Shown here: positions 25,093 through 33,160 of the stretch, piece after piece
Layout: each line of letters begins with the position of its first letter
Numbering within the stretch: the first letter of the stretch is position 1
Assembly (NCBI GenBank): GCA_009924095.1
Contig: RFSG01000015.1
Span: 1-38,622, forward strand
From: Sphingobacteriia bacterium
GTDB lineage: Bacteria > Bacteroidota > Bacteroidia > J057 > RFSG01
Direction of reading: 5' to 3'
DNA length: 38,622 nt
The notes under the pieces: model-generated
The model's input: only the letters and a program-made list of their open reading frames with translations
What the model was told of the DNA's origin: nothing
Databases searched by the model: none
Position numbers and translations under genes: made by a program

Positions 25093-26262
25093 ATGGATCC
25101 ATTTACGCTCCAATTACCTAAATCTCGTTTGCCTGAGGTGGGTACTAATATTTTTTCGATCATGACGGCACTGGCCCAAAAGTACGGAGCCATCAATTTA
25201 GCTCAGGGATTTCCTGATTTTCCACCGGATGAAGATTTGATTGGGTATGCAATGGAAGCCCTTCAAGGTAATGGAAATCAATATGCTCCCATGAGTGGAT
25301 ATCCTGATTTAAAACATCAAATTGCCCTATTAACGGAGACCTTATATGGATACAAGCCCGATCCTGAAACCGACATTACCATTACCTCAGGAGCTACGGA
25401 AGCAATTACAGATGCAATCCTGGCGCTTACTTCCCCAGGGGATGAAGTAATTCTTTTGGAACCTTGTTACGATTCCTATATTCCTGCCATTCGTTTAGCA
25501 GGTGCAATTCCAATCCCAGTTGCACTTAATACAGACGACTATTCCGTAAACTGGGAGGCAGTTCAACAAGCGATTACCGCCAAAACGAGGTTTATTATTA
25601 TTAATTCTCCCCATAATCCAACCGGGGCAGCTTGGACTATAAAAGATATCCACAAACTCAGAGAGCTAGTAAAACATACGCATATCTTAATTTTAAGCGA
25701 CGAAGTTTATGAGCATATCTGTTTTTTACCAGAAGGCCATCAAAGTATTTTGAAGTATCCTGATTTGGCTGAAAGAGCAATTGTGGTTTCTTCTTTTGGG
25801 AAAACATTTCATGTTACCGGATGGAAAGTTGGGTATTGCATCGCTCCTCCAAATCTTACCATGGAATTTAGAAAAGTGCATCAATTCGTAACTTTTTCTA
25901 CAGCTCATCCTTTACAACAAGCACTTGCGAAAAAACTTCAACACCAATCAAATATTCAATCCTTGTCTGGAGATTTTTGTCATAAAAGGGATTTTTTTCT
26001 GGATCAAATGAAAAACAGTAAGTTTCGACCCTTGCCTTGTAATGGAACCTATTTTCAATTAATGTCTTTTGCTGATATACCGCAATTCGCTGAATTTCCC
26101 GATACCCAGGTGGCAAATATTTTAACAGAAGAATTTGGAGTTGCTACGATTCCGGTTTCGGTGTTTTATAATAGTCCAATAGACAATAAAGTATTACGTT
26201 TTTGCTTTGCGAAAAAAGAAGAAACTTTAGAGAGGGCTGCCCAAAGATTATGCAAGATTTAA
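25093..26262 (+). CDS. PLP-dependent aminotransferase, methionine/glutamine transaminase type
   Basis: The 389-residue protein is a class I/II fold-I aminotransferase. Visible motifs are INLAQGFPDFPPD (34-46), QYAPMSGYPDLK (63-74), TSGATEAITDA, the cofactor region NSPHNPTGAAW (171-181), LSDEVYEHI (201-209), and the Schiff-base Lys237 in SSFGKTFHVTGWKVGY. The wording is closest to the YbdL-like methionine aminotransferases and glutamine transaminase K. These transfer the amino group of glutamine or methionine to 2-oxo acids such as ketomethiobutyrate. Overlap with an omega-amidase gene strongly supports a glutamine-linked salvage pair. It is complete. Confidence 0.9.
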   Translation: MDPFTLQLPKSRLPEVGTNIFSIMTALAQKYGAINLAQGFPDFPPDEDLIGYAMEALQGNGNQYAPMSGYPDLKHQIALLTETLYGYKPDPETDITITSGATEAITDAILALTSPGDEVILLEPCYDSYIPAIRLAGAIPIPVALNTDDYSVNWEAVQQAITAKTRFIIINSPHNPTGAAWTIKDIHKLRELVKHTHILILSDEVYEHICFLPEGHQSILKYPDLAERAIVVSSFGKTFHVTGWKVGYCIAPPNLTMEFRKVHQFVTFSTAHPLQQALAKKLQHQSNIQSLSGDFCHKRDFFLDQMKNSKFRPLPCNGTYFQLMSFADIPQFAEFPDTQVANILTEEFGVATIPVSVFYNSPIDNKVLRFCFAKKEETLERAAQRLCKI

Positions 26263-27014
26263 AAATAGCCTTTTATCAAGGGTTTATCCCTTGGGAAGAT
26301 ACTACCACTGCACTGGAACGATGGTCTACCCGACTCAATGGAAATGTTCCTCCGGCCCAGCTATTATTACTACCTGAAATGTTTTCAACTGGGTTCTCTA
26401 TGAAAGTAGAAATACTTGCTGAATCCATGCAAGGTCCTTCTGTCACTTGGATGCAAGACCATGCCTTGAAAAGAAAGGTGTATATCGCAGGAACGTTGAT
26501 GATTAAAGAGGATCATAAATATTTTAATCGCTTGATCATGGTAAATCCAAGTGGTGAAATCATTGCAACCTACGACAAGCGACATTTATTCTCACCCGGA
26601 AATGAAAACCAACATTTCACACCGGGTACAGAACCTTGTATTATTGCAGTTGAAGGATGGAAAATTGCCTGTTTTATTTGTTATGATTTGCGATTTCCAG
26701 TATGGTCTAGAAATAAAAATTTAAAATACGATCTAGCAATTTATTTAGCCAACTGGCCTGAAAAAAGAATATCTCATTGGAGAGCATTATTACCTGCCAG
26801 AGCAATAGAAAATCAGGCATACGTGGTAGGTGTAAATAGAACTGGTAAGGATGGAAATGGAGTCCCTCATTCGGGAGATTCAATATTGGTTTCACCTTAT
26901 GGAGAGGTAATAGTAGATGCAGGTTCCGAAACCGGATGGTGTTTTCACCAATTATCAGCTGAAAAATTAACGCAATATCGAGAACAGTTTCCCATCTGGA
27001 GGGATGCAGATTAA
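26250..27014 (+). CDS. omega-amidase (carbon-nitrogen hydrolase family)
   Basis: The start chosen is ATG 26250, overlapping the aminotransferase stop by 13 bp and giving 254 residues beginning MQDLKIAFYQ. The nitrilase-family catalytic triad is complete: Glu43 in LLPEMFSTGF, Lys110 in YDKRHLF and Cys144 in FICYDLRFPVW. The wording (EMFSTGF, CYDLRFP) fits omega-amidases of the YafV/Nit2 type. These hydrolyse 2-oxoglutaramate, the by-product of glutamine transamination, to 2-oxoglutarate and ammonia and so pull the transaminase forward. The direct overlap with the aminotransferase gene supports this. An earlier in-frame ATG at 26202 would only add residues read through the upstream gene. Confidence 0.9.
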   Translation: MQDLKIAFYQGFIPWEDTTTALERWSTRLNGNVPPAQLLLLPEMFSTGFSMKVEILAESMQGPSVTWMQDHALKRKVYIAGTLMIKEDHKYFNRLIMVNPSGEIIATYDKRHLFSPGNENQHFTPGTEPCIIAVEGWKIACFICYDLRFPVWSRNKNLKYDLAIYLANWPEKRISHWRALLPARAIENQAYVVGVNRTGKDGNGVPHSGDSILVSPYGEVIVDAGSETGWCFHQLSAEKLTQYREQFPIWRDAD

Positions 27015-27026
27015 AAAGCAGCATAA

Positions 27027-28502
27027 ATGAAGAAACTGGATGCCTTAATATTGAGATCTTTTATCGGTCCTTTTGCAGCAAGTTTTGCCGTTGCATTATT
27101 TATTTTAGTGATCCAATTTTTAAGTAGGTATCAGGATATGATTGCGGGAAAGGGATTGGGTGGAGATATCTTATTAAAGCTATTTATTTATGCGAGTGCT
27201 CATTTGGTAATACTCGCCTTGCCCTTGGCCGTATTGATATCTTCCCTAATGACCATGGGAAATTTAGGCGCCCAATATGAATTGGCTGCCCTAAAATCTT
27301 CGGGTATTAGTATCCACAGGTTAATTACCCCAATCTTATATTTCTGCCTTGGATTGTTTGTATTTAGTCTCTGGTTTTCCTTCTTTGTTGTGCCAAAAGG
27401 AAATCTAAAATTATTTAGCTTAATGTGGGATATTCAACAAACCAAACCCACCTTTGCCCTGAAGGCTGGTCATTTTTATAAAGGGATAGATGGGTATAGC
27501 CTTAGAGCCGCGCGGAAAGATAAAACAGGAAGCCAACTGGAAGAAGTGATGATTTATAATCACGTTCAAGGCAAGGGAAATATTGAAGTAGTGCTTGCCG
27601 ATTCTGCAAGAATGGCGTTGATTGATAAAGGGATGACTTTGCAGATGCAATTATACAGGGGCTGTAGATATGAAGAAATTCAAAACTCCGAAGCGAAACC
27701 TGAAAACAAGCCTTTTAGCAGGTACTATTTTGACTCCTTACGATTCTATTTCGATATGTCTGGATTTGGACTAAAACGCTCAGATGAATCGGCATTTTCT
27801 CCACACCATAAAATGATGAACATCTTGCAATTAACCCATGTGCTGGATAGTCTTTCCTACACAGAACAAGCGTTAACAGATGAATTTGTTCAAAAGCAAT
27901 TACCCCAATTGGTGAGAATTGATTCTGTTATTAATAATGAAAGTATCCCTGAGTTAAGCAACCCTAAATCACTACCTAAACTGGCATTCAAAAATTCAAA
28001 AATTGGAGTTCTTTCTACTTTTCCAGATAATAAATGGTATGAAATATTAAGTCGTTCGGTAAATAATGCAAGAGCCATTCGAAACTTTAGTGATTATACC
28101 CTTACGCGTATGAAGGAGGAGGAAGAAATTTTACGAGAATATAAAATTGAATATCATTCCAAATTTATGTTACCCTTAACTTGTTTAATCTTTCTCTACA
28201 TTGGCGCGCCTTTGGGAGCTATTATTCGAAAAGGTGGGGTTGGAATGCCAATGGTAGTATCCGTATGTTTTTTTATTTTTTTTTGGTTTTTAATGATGCA
28301 GGGGACCAAGCTTTCTAAGCAAGATGTATTAGATCCTTGGGCAGGTATTTGGTTGCCGATTTATGTGTTAACTCCAATAGCAGGTTGGATCACCTGGAAG
28401 GCGTCGAACGATTCTCCATTGTTTGATAGTTCTTCTTATTTAATCCAATGGAATCGGGTTAAATCCCTTTTTAAAGGCAATAACAATTCTACTGCTAAAT
28501 GA
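27027..28502 (+). CDS. LptF/LptG family (YjgP/YjgQ) permease
   Basis: This 491-residue protein has three N-terminal membrane segments (about 12-32, 48-75, 98-120), a long periplasmic region (about 125-350) and three C-terminal segments (about 375-395, 405-425, 435-455). It opens KKLDALILRSFIGPFAASF and has the family motif LAALKSSGISIHRL (about 88-101). LptF/LptG are the membrane subunits of the ABC exporter that lifts lipopolysaccharide out of the inner membrane. The periplasmic region appears longer than in E. coli LptF (366 residues), as is usual in Bacteroidota. The next gene starts inside its stop codon (ATGA), linking it to two glycosyltransferases. Confidence 0.88.
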   Translation: MKKLDALILRSFIGPFAASFAVALFILVIQFLSRYQDMIAGKGLGGDILLKLFIYASAHLVILALPLAVLISSLMTMGNLGAQYELAALKSSGISIHRLITPILYFCLGLFVFSLWFSFFVVPKGNLKLFSLMWDIQQTKPTFALKAGHFYKGIDGYSLRAARKDKTGSQLEEVMIYNHVQGKGNIEVVLADSARMALIDKGMTLQMQLYRGCRYEEIQNSEAKPENKPFSRYYFDSLRFYFDMSGFGLKRSDESAFSPHHKMMNILQLTHVLDSLSYTEQALTDEFVQKQLPQLVRIDSVINNESIPELSNPKSLPKLAFKNSKIGVLSTFPDNKWYEILSRSVNNARAIRNFSDYTLTRMKEEEEILREYKIEYHSKFMLPLTCLIFLYIGAPLGAIIRKGGVGMPMVVSVCFFIFFWFLMMQGTKLSKQDVLDPWAGIWLPIYVLTPIAGWITWKASNDSPLFDSSSYLIQWNRVKSLFKGNNNSTAK

Positions 28503-29686
28503 AAATTCTTCAGGTAGTTAGCAGAATTCCTTTTCCGCTTAATGATGGAGGTAATATTGCTACCTGGCAATTGGCAAATCATTTAGGTAAATCAGGACAG
28601 GAATTGCAAATGGCTGCCCTCAATACGCTTAAGCATTATCAAGACCCCAGTGTGTTAAATTCTTTAGTTGGAAATGCAATTACAGAAACGATTGATACTA
28701 CCCTTAGCCCATGGAAAGCGATTCAAAATCTATCCAGTCCATTACCATATATTGTTAGTCGTTTTGTATCCCCCGCTTTTGAACAGAAATTAATTCAACA
28801 TATTCAATTATCCCCTCCAGATATCATTCAATTGGAAGGATTATATGTTTCTCCTTACTTGAATGCTATTCAAAAAGTTTTTAAGGGGCCAATTGTGTAT
28901 CGTGCGCATAACCTTGAATTTTTAATTTGGGAACGATTAGCCCATTCTGCAAAAGGAATTAAAAAGTGGTACTTAACGCGTATGGCAAAAGCATTAAAGT
29001 CCTATGAACAAAAGTTCTTGCGTCAGGTTTCTGCTGTATTGGTATTTACCCAAGAAGATGCAAATCTTGCCCAAAAATTAGGGTATTTAGGTAAGATGGA
29101 AATAATCCCTGCAGGCGTAGATACTCAACAATTTTATGGATCCCTTAAGGATCCTATTCCTAATTCAATTGGATTTTTAGGAAGTTTGGATTGGTTACCC
29201 AATCAAGAGGCGGTTCAATGGTTCGTGAAAAAAGTGCTACCCAAAATAAAAGAAAAAATACCGGAGGTAAAATTTCGAGTAGCGGGAAGAAACCCTCCCA
29301 AACACTGGACAGAATGGGCAACCCAAGAGGGTTGGGATTTAATCGGACCCGTTCCTGAAGCATTGCATTTTTTACATTCGAATTCGATTTTTGTAGTACC
29401 ACTTAAATCTGGTGGAGGAATGCGATTAAAAATTTTAGAGGCACAAGCCTCAGGAATTCCGGTGTTATCTACTTCCGTTGGATTAGAAGGGATTTCTATG
29501 ATTCCTGATTTGGAAGTTATGGTGGGTAATTCGCCCGAGGAATTATCTGAAAAAGCGATAGTATTGTTACAAAATCCTGAGCTTAGAAAAAAAATGGCGC
29601 AACAAGCCTTGTTGAAAATTAAAGAAACGTATGATTGGCAGGTAATCGCTCAAAAGACCATTCTGTTTTATAACTCCTTAAACTGA
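28499..29686 (+). CDS. glycosyltransferase, GT4 family
   Basis: The 395-residue GT-B protein opens MKILQVVSRIPFPLNDGGNI, with a glycine-rich loop near the acceptor side. RAHNLEFLIWERLA (about 137-150) follows in the N-domain. The C-terminal donor domain shows GFLGSLDWLPNQEAVQWF, VPEALHFLHSNSIFVVPLKSGGGMRLKILEAQASGIPVLST in pieces (about 285-325), including the E-x7-E type pattern of GT4 enzymes. It overlaps the LptF/LptG-type permease gene by 4 bp and is followed without a gap by a second glycosyltransferase, so the three probably act in export or decoration of an outer-membrane polysaccharide. The sugar is unknown. Confidence 0.88.
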   Translation: MKILQVVSRIPFPLNDGGNIATWQLANHLGKSGQELQMAALNTLKHYQDPSVLNSLVGNAITETIDTTLSPWKAIQNLSSPLPYIVSRFVSPAFEQKLIQHIQLSPPDIIQLEGLYVSPYLNAIQKVFKGPIVYRAHNLEFLIWERLAHSAKGIKKWYLTRMAKALKSYEQKFLRQVSAVLVFTQEDANLAQKLGYLGKMEIIPAGVDTQQFYGSLKDPIPNSIGFLGSLDWLPNQEAVQWFVKKVLPKIKEKIPEVKFRVAGRNPPKHWTEWATQEGWDLIGPVPEALHFLHSNSIFVVPLKSGGGMRLKILEAQASGIPVLSTSVGLEGISMIPDLEVMVGNSPEELSEKAIVLLQNPELRKKMAQQALLKIKETYDWQVIAQKTILFYNSLN

Positions 29687-30880
29687 ATGAAAATTCTTAT
29701 TGCCTTATCTCGGTTTCCGCTTCCGGCACAAAAAGGCGATAAGCTCAGAGCTTGGCAACAAATTCAATTTCTTTCTGAAAAATTCGACATTACCTTAATT
29801 TGTCTGTCAGATAAATTACCCTCATCAGAAGAGTTAAATGCAGTTAAACCCTTTTGTAAAAAAATACTGATTTGTCCAATTCCCTTTTGGCAAAGAATCC
29901 TTCCGCTATTCTTAGGGATTTTCAAACGGTGGCCTTTTCAGGTAAGTTATTTTTATTCAGAAAAAGCTAAGCAAATAATACGGAATGAAATTGTTCTAGA
30001 AAACCATAATCTGTGTTATGTGCAATTGGTGAGAATGGGGGAGACGGTTCCGATTATTCCTGGGGTGAAATATTTTATGGATTATATGGATGCGATGTCT
30101 AAAGGAATGCTGAATCGAACTCCATTTGTCTCTGGACCTAAAAAATGGTTCTTTCAACTCGAAGCAAGTTTATTAAAACGTTATGAAAAAAGAATTGGAG
30201 ATATTTATGATGGATATTCGGTAATTACCAATTCGGATGCGAAGGCATTAGATTTAAATCATCCTGAAAAACTAAAGGTAATTCCCAATGGAGTAGATTC
30301 CCGATTTTTCACTTATCCTCCAGTTGCTTGGGAAGAAAGGCCCAATGATGTTTTGTTCTCAGGGAATCTTGCCTATTTTCCGAATGTTGAAGCTGCTAAG
30401 TTTTTAGTAAAAGTAATTATGCCTTTGGTTTGGGCAGAATTGCCGGAGACCAAAGTGATTTTAGCAGGCATTCATCCGGCAGCGGAATTAGTTGCCTTGG
30501 AAAGTGCCAAAGTAAAACTAACCGGATTTGTTCCTGAAATGGCAACCATAATGCAACAATCTAAGGTATATGTTGCCCCCCTTTTTACAGGAGCTGGATT
30601 ACAAAATAAACTCTTGGAGGCTATGGCCGTGGGTATCCCAGTTATCACAACGCCTTTAGCTAATGAAGCCTTAGGAGCAAAACCCGAAATTGACCTAATC
30701 ATTTGTAAAGATGCGCCGGCCTTTGCCAAACAAATTCTTGCATTGCTGTATGATGTCCAAAAGGCTCAAAAAATTGCTGCCTCCGGACGTCAATTTATCG
30801 AAACCCATTATCGCTGGGAGCCCTCAAATCAAATATTATTCAACGCTTTGATGGAAATTTCTCATAACCGGCAATCCTAA
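29687..30880 (+). CDS. glycosyltransferase, GT4 family
   Basis: The 397-residue protein is a distant relative of the preceding one: it opens MKILIALSRFPLPAQKGDKL, has YFMDYMDAMSKGM in the N-domain (about 125-137) and, in the donor domain, FSGNLAYFPNVEAAKFL (about 223-239), VKLTGFVPEMATIM and KVYVAPLFTGAGLQNKLLEA (about 290-310, in pieces). The ATG directly follows the TGA of the upstream gene. Its last 45 bp overlap the 3' end of the convergent O-antigen ligase gene. A role in lipopolysaccharide or exopolysaccharide assembly is inferred from neighbours. Confidence 0.88.
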   Translation: MKILIALSRFPLPAQKGDKLRAWQQIQFLSEKFDITLICLSDKLPSSEELNAVKPFCKKILICPIPFWQRILPLFLGIFKRWPFQVSYFYSEKAKQIIRNEIVLENHNLCYVQLVRMGETVPIIPGVKYFMDYMDAMSKGMLNRTPFVSGPKKWFFQLEASLLKRYEKRIGDIYDGYSVITNSDAKALDLNHPEKLKVIPNGVDSRFFTYPPVAWEERPNDVLFSGNLAYFPNVEAAKFLVKVIMPLVWAELPETKVILAGIHPAAELVALESAKVKLTGFVPEMATIMQQSKVYVAPLFTGAGLQNKLLEAMAVGIPVITTPLANEALGAKPEIDLIICKDAPAFAKQILALLYDVQKAQKIAASGRQFIETHYRWEPSNQILFNALMEISHNRQS

Positions 30881-32110
30881 AAGCAAGAAGAAAACTGTAA
30901 AAAAAGTATTTCCTGCTTGAGTATCTAAGGTGGATTCACTCCACATACTGATAAAACAAAGCAAAGAAAAACATCGAAAAAGGGTAGCCAAAGGACCCCG
31001 AATACGTATGAAAACAAGGATCCAAGTAATTAAAAAAATCAGTAACCCGATGATCCCAAATTTTACGGCTAATTCTAAAAATTGATTGTGGGGTTTTCCA
31101 GAATCAACTCCATAGGGATTATCCTTAAATTTTGGAAAAACTTCTTGCTGTAAATCTCCTGATCCTACTCCAAACCAAGGATGGGCTTCCCACACTTCAA
31201 AGCTATTTTGCAGAAACACGAATCTTCTTGCAACGGATGTTTCATTCGTATGGGAAAAATCACCGGAGGTAAACGTATTCACTTCTTCAATAGCTGCATC
31301 AAACCTTCTTTTAATATTTCCAATGTATTGATATGAAAACCAAGAAACACTGCACATCAATATTAAAAAGGCTATTGCCCAAATTTTTCTATGTTTTTTA
31401 ACTAATCGAACGCTCATCCAAAAGGGTAATACCGTAATAAAGGCTATTTGACCAGATCTGCCCTCAAGTTTTACAAGTGCTATCGACAGGATTATTAACG
31501 CTATAGATACTAATAACATCCTTTTTCGGTTATGAATATTGTTATAAAAAATTTCTAACCCTAAAAATATTGAGAAGGCATAAAATAAGCTGGCACGAGG
31601 TCGGGAAATAAACGGACTGGGTAAATATGGTTCGGCCTGAAACAACAAATTTCCTGTTATAGAAATGTAGACTGTTAGAATTGCTGCAAGTAAATTGGCA
31701 ATTAAGAAGAAAAAAATGAGTGTTTTTCGAATGGATAAGTCTTGATAAGGGAGAAATGCGAATAAAAACGGAAGCAGGAAATAATAATGATTGATATTTA
31801 GCTCTTTTAATCCTTGAGAAATATCTTGGGTGTAGGTCATTCCTAATAAATAAAGTAGGAAAAGGAGGGGTAAAAAAATCCAGGCGAGGGAAGATTTTAG
31901 TTCGGCGGGAAGGGAAAGTTCTCCATCTTTGCGAAAAAAGAAAATAAGGAGACCTAAAAGGGAAAGAAATTCAAATGCGGTAGAGATGGTTTTTTGAATC
32001 GGGATAAAAAAAATAAATCCACAAAGCCCCCAGGCGATTATTTTTTGTCCAAGGGATAAGTTTTTAAAGAAAAAAGGTTGAAATGAAGGTTTTTGGAGGA
32101 AAGAAAACAT
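30836..32110 (-). CDS. O-antigen ligase/polymerase family membrane protein
   Basis: The 424-residue protein is hydrophobic, with about 11-12 predicted membrane segments. It has the Wzy_C/WaaL hallmark in its large loop: WFGVGSGDLQ (about 318-327) and KPHNQFLELAVKFGIIGLL (about 342-360), plus RSGQIAF (about 218-224). These enzymes join polysaccharide repeats or ligate them to the lipid A core on the periplasmic face. It is convergent with the glycosyltransferase gene, overlapping it by 45 bp at the 3' ends. The family is the ligase/polymerase superfamily; which of the two activities applies cannot be read from sequence. Confidence 0.85.
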   Translation of the reverse strand: MFSFLQKPSFQPFFFKNLSLGQKIIAWGLCGFIFFIPIQKTISTAFEFLSLLGLLIFFFRKDGELSLPAELKSSLAWIFLPLLFLLYLLGMTYTQDISQGLKELNINHYYFLLPFLFAFLPYQDLSIRKTLIFFFLIANLLAAILTVYISITGNLLFQAEPYLPSPFISRPRASLFYAFSIFLGLEIFYNNIHNRKRMLLVSIALIILSIALVKLEGRSGQIAFITVLPFWMSVRLVKKHRKIWAIAFLILMCSVSWFSYQYIGNIKRRFDAAIEEVNTFTSGDFSHTNETSVARRFVFLQNSFEVWEAHPWFGVGSGDLQQEVFPKFKDNPYGVDSGKPHNQFLELAVKFGIIGLLIFLITWILVFIRIRGPLATLFRCFSLLCFISMWSESTLDTQAGNTFFTVFFLLLGLPVMRNFHQSVE

Positions 32111-32195
32111 GTAGCAAAGTAGGGGAATAATCCGAGATTTTGGGGAAAAGTTAGACTTCTAATATGAATAAATCGTATTTCCTTTTTGGTGGAGG

Positions 32196-32231
32196 AAAAA
32201 AAAACCGATAACTTTGGGAGGTCATCGGTTT
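32196..32231 (-). terminator. intrinsic terminator downstream of small peptide gene 1
   Basis: On the minus strand AAACCGAT (32231-32224) pairs with ATCGGTTT (32209-32202) around a 14-nt loop, and a run of nine Ts (32204-32196) closes it. It would end transcripts coming from the peptide genes before the O-antigen ligase promoter. Confidence 0.65.
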
Positions 32232-32285
32232 CCTAAAAAACGATAGAGTTACTGAGTACTAAAAAAGCATAGCTAAAAAAGGTTT

Positions 32286-32346
32286 ATAACACATTGGACC
32301 TTCTAGGGTAAAGGCAGTGTTTTCACACTCGTGTGTTATTTTTTTT
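32286..32346 (+). terminator. branched hairpin with T-run on the plus strand
   Basis: ATAACACA (32286-32293) pairs with TGTGTTAT (32332-32339); inside, AGTGT (32316-32320) pairs with ACACT (32325-32329). Eight Ts (32339-32346) follow. No plus-strand gene ends nearby, so it may end an unannotated short RNA or read-through from 30880. Confidence 0.35.
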
Positions 32347-32420
32347 ATATCTTTTATTTATATACCATTGGATTAAGTCAATGGGTAAGAACTATTGTGT
32401 TTTTCAAAGGTTTGTTATGT

Positions 32421-32432
32421 GTAATCATTAAC
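32421..32432 (+). promoter_or_regulatory. third copy of the 12-base element, plus orientation
   Basis: GTAATCATTAAC is identical to the elements before both small peptide genes but in opposite orientation. Six bases upstream, AAGGTTTG (32407-32414) is one mismatch from TAnnTTTG. It forms a 12-bp inverted repeat with 32744-32755, enclosing small peptide gene 1. Confidence 0.5.
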
Positions 32433-32538
32433 TTGGACACTTCTACAAAACACTGGTTGTTATGTTTTTATGCCTAGTTGATGATTATTGAGTTTAATTT
32501 TCGATAATCTATCGATTCAAACTGTTTATCTACTCAGA

Positions 32539-32730
32539 TCAATATCCATCTTGTGCAACTATAACTGGATTATTTCTAGATCCTGTTACAGTAACTGTTC
32601 CTGTTTTACCAGTATTTGTTGAATAAGAGGCGAAATAGGTACTATTTCCGGTATTTTGAATGTTGCTTACTTTAACATTACCAAATACTAGAGATAATAA
32701 GGCATTCAAGAGTAGGATGATTGCGAACAT
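32539..32730 (-). CDS. small secreted-like peptide, paralogue 1
   Basis: The 63-residue product has a hydrophobic N-terminus (about 1-17, FAIILLLNALLSLVFG) without the usual lysines or arginines. A Ser/Thr/Asn/Gly-rich middle and the C-terminal pattern TVTVTGSRNNPVIVAQDGY follow. It aligns along its whole length, with one gap, to the 62-residue product at 33161-33349, and the last 15 residues are nearly the same (NPVIV-x-QDG-[Y/F]). Such conservation in two otherwise divergent tiny frames, each behind the same 12-base element, argues that both are real genes. An exported peptide or peptide precursor is plausible. I know no named family. The start is fixed by an in-frame stop upstream. Confidence 0.7.
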   Translation of the reverse strand: MFAIILLLNALLSLVFGNVKVSNIQNTGNSTYFASYSTNTGKTGTVTVTGSRNNPVIVAQDGY

Positions 32731-32743
32731 AAAACAATTAGTA

Positions 32744-32767
32744 GTTAATGATTACGCATCAAAGCTA
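32744..32767 (-). promoter_or_regulatory. promoter and 12-base element of small peptide gene 1
   Basis: On the minus strand TAGCTTTG (32767-32760) is a full -7 match; four bases later comes GTAATCATTAAC (32755-32744), then 13 bases to the ATG. The element would sit at the transcription start, a place suited to a repressor. Its core TAAT-C-ATTA is palindromic. Confidence 0.55.
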
Positions 32768-32850
32768 CATTCAAAAGATGTGTGAAAAAGGAATAATTAT
32801 TCACATTTTACTATACTAGAAAGGTCAAAAATAGAAGATAAATAATATAT

Positions 32851-32885
32851 AATATATTGTATGTTAATATATTACATAATATATT
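32851..32885. repeat. three copies of the palindrome AATATATT
   Basis: AATATATT occurs at 32851-32858, 32866-32873 and 32878-32885 (15- and 12-base steps). The middle copy lies in a longer near-palindrome, ATGTTAATATATTACAT (32861-32877). In DNA this AT-rich the array may be partly chance; it could also be a binding region for a nucleoid protein. Confidence 0.4.
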
Positions 32886-33160
32886 TCTATTTCATATTAC
32901 TAGTTATAATATGGCACACCTTTATCTCAAAGCCATAATTGACTGCTAGGCATTTTTTCAAAGAACATTGTACACTTCTAATTCACAGATAGATAGTGTA
33001 GTTTTAATGTTAATCTTCCAAAAACTGGAGATCATTGTATGATTTAACAGGACGGAAAATTCTATTTGGAAACTTTTTAAAGGATATGTTTAAGGTGATA
33101 ACTTAATCTAAGATGGTTATCAGTTTTTCCATTTCCTTTTTGAATTTTGTAAAGAACAAA

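Larger units (their letters stand above)
32111..32538. other. 428-bp stretch without a recognisable gene
   Basis: This stretch lies between the O-antigen ligase start and the first small peptide gene. It contains a minus-strand terminator (32196-32231), a larger hairpin followed by eight Ts on the plus strand (32286-32346), and one copy of the 12-base element (32421-32432). After that element a plus-strand frame from 32462 has only 9 codons. I see no other coding potential. A short non-coding RNA here is possible but unproven. Confidence 0.5.
32731..33160. other. 430-bp very AT-rich spacer between the two small peptide genes
   Basis: It contains the promoter and element of peptide gene 1, three copies of the palindrome AATATATT, and an inverted repeat TGATAAC (33096-33102)/GTTATCA (33116-33122) followed by GTTTTTCC on the plus strand. 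No coding frame with recognisable features was seen. The inverted repeat is 38 bp past the stop of peptide gene 2 but has no U-run on that strand. Confidence 0.5.

Noticed and set aside
32196-32346. Transposon ends or insertion sequence in the 32.1-32.5 kb stretch
   Set aside because: The inverted repeats form simple hairpins with T-runs, no transposase frame exists, and no flanking target duplication was seen.
32433-32538. A third small peptide gene after the plus-strand 12-base element
   Set aside because: The only ATG-started frame there (32462) ends after 9 codons, and no trace of the NPVIV-x-QDG pattern is found in any frame.
32731-33160. Replication origin or CRISPR leader in the AT-rich spacer
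   Set aside because: There are no DnaA-box clusters, no direct repeats with spacers and no cas genes; only short palindromes are present.
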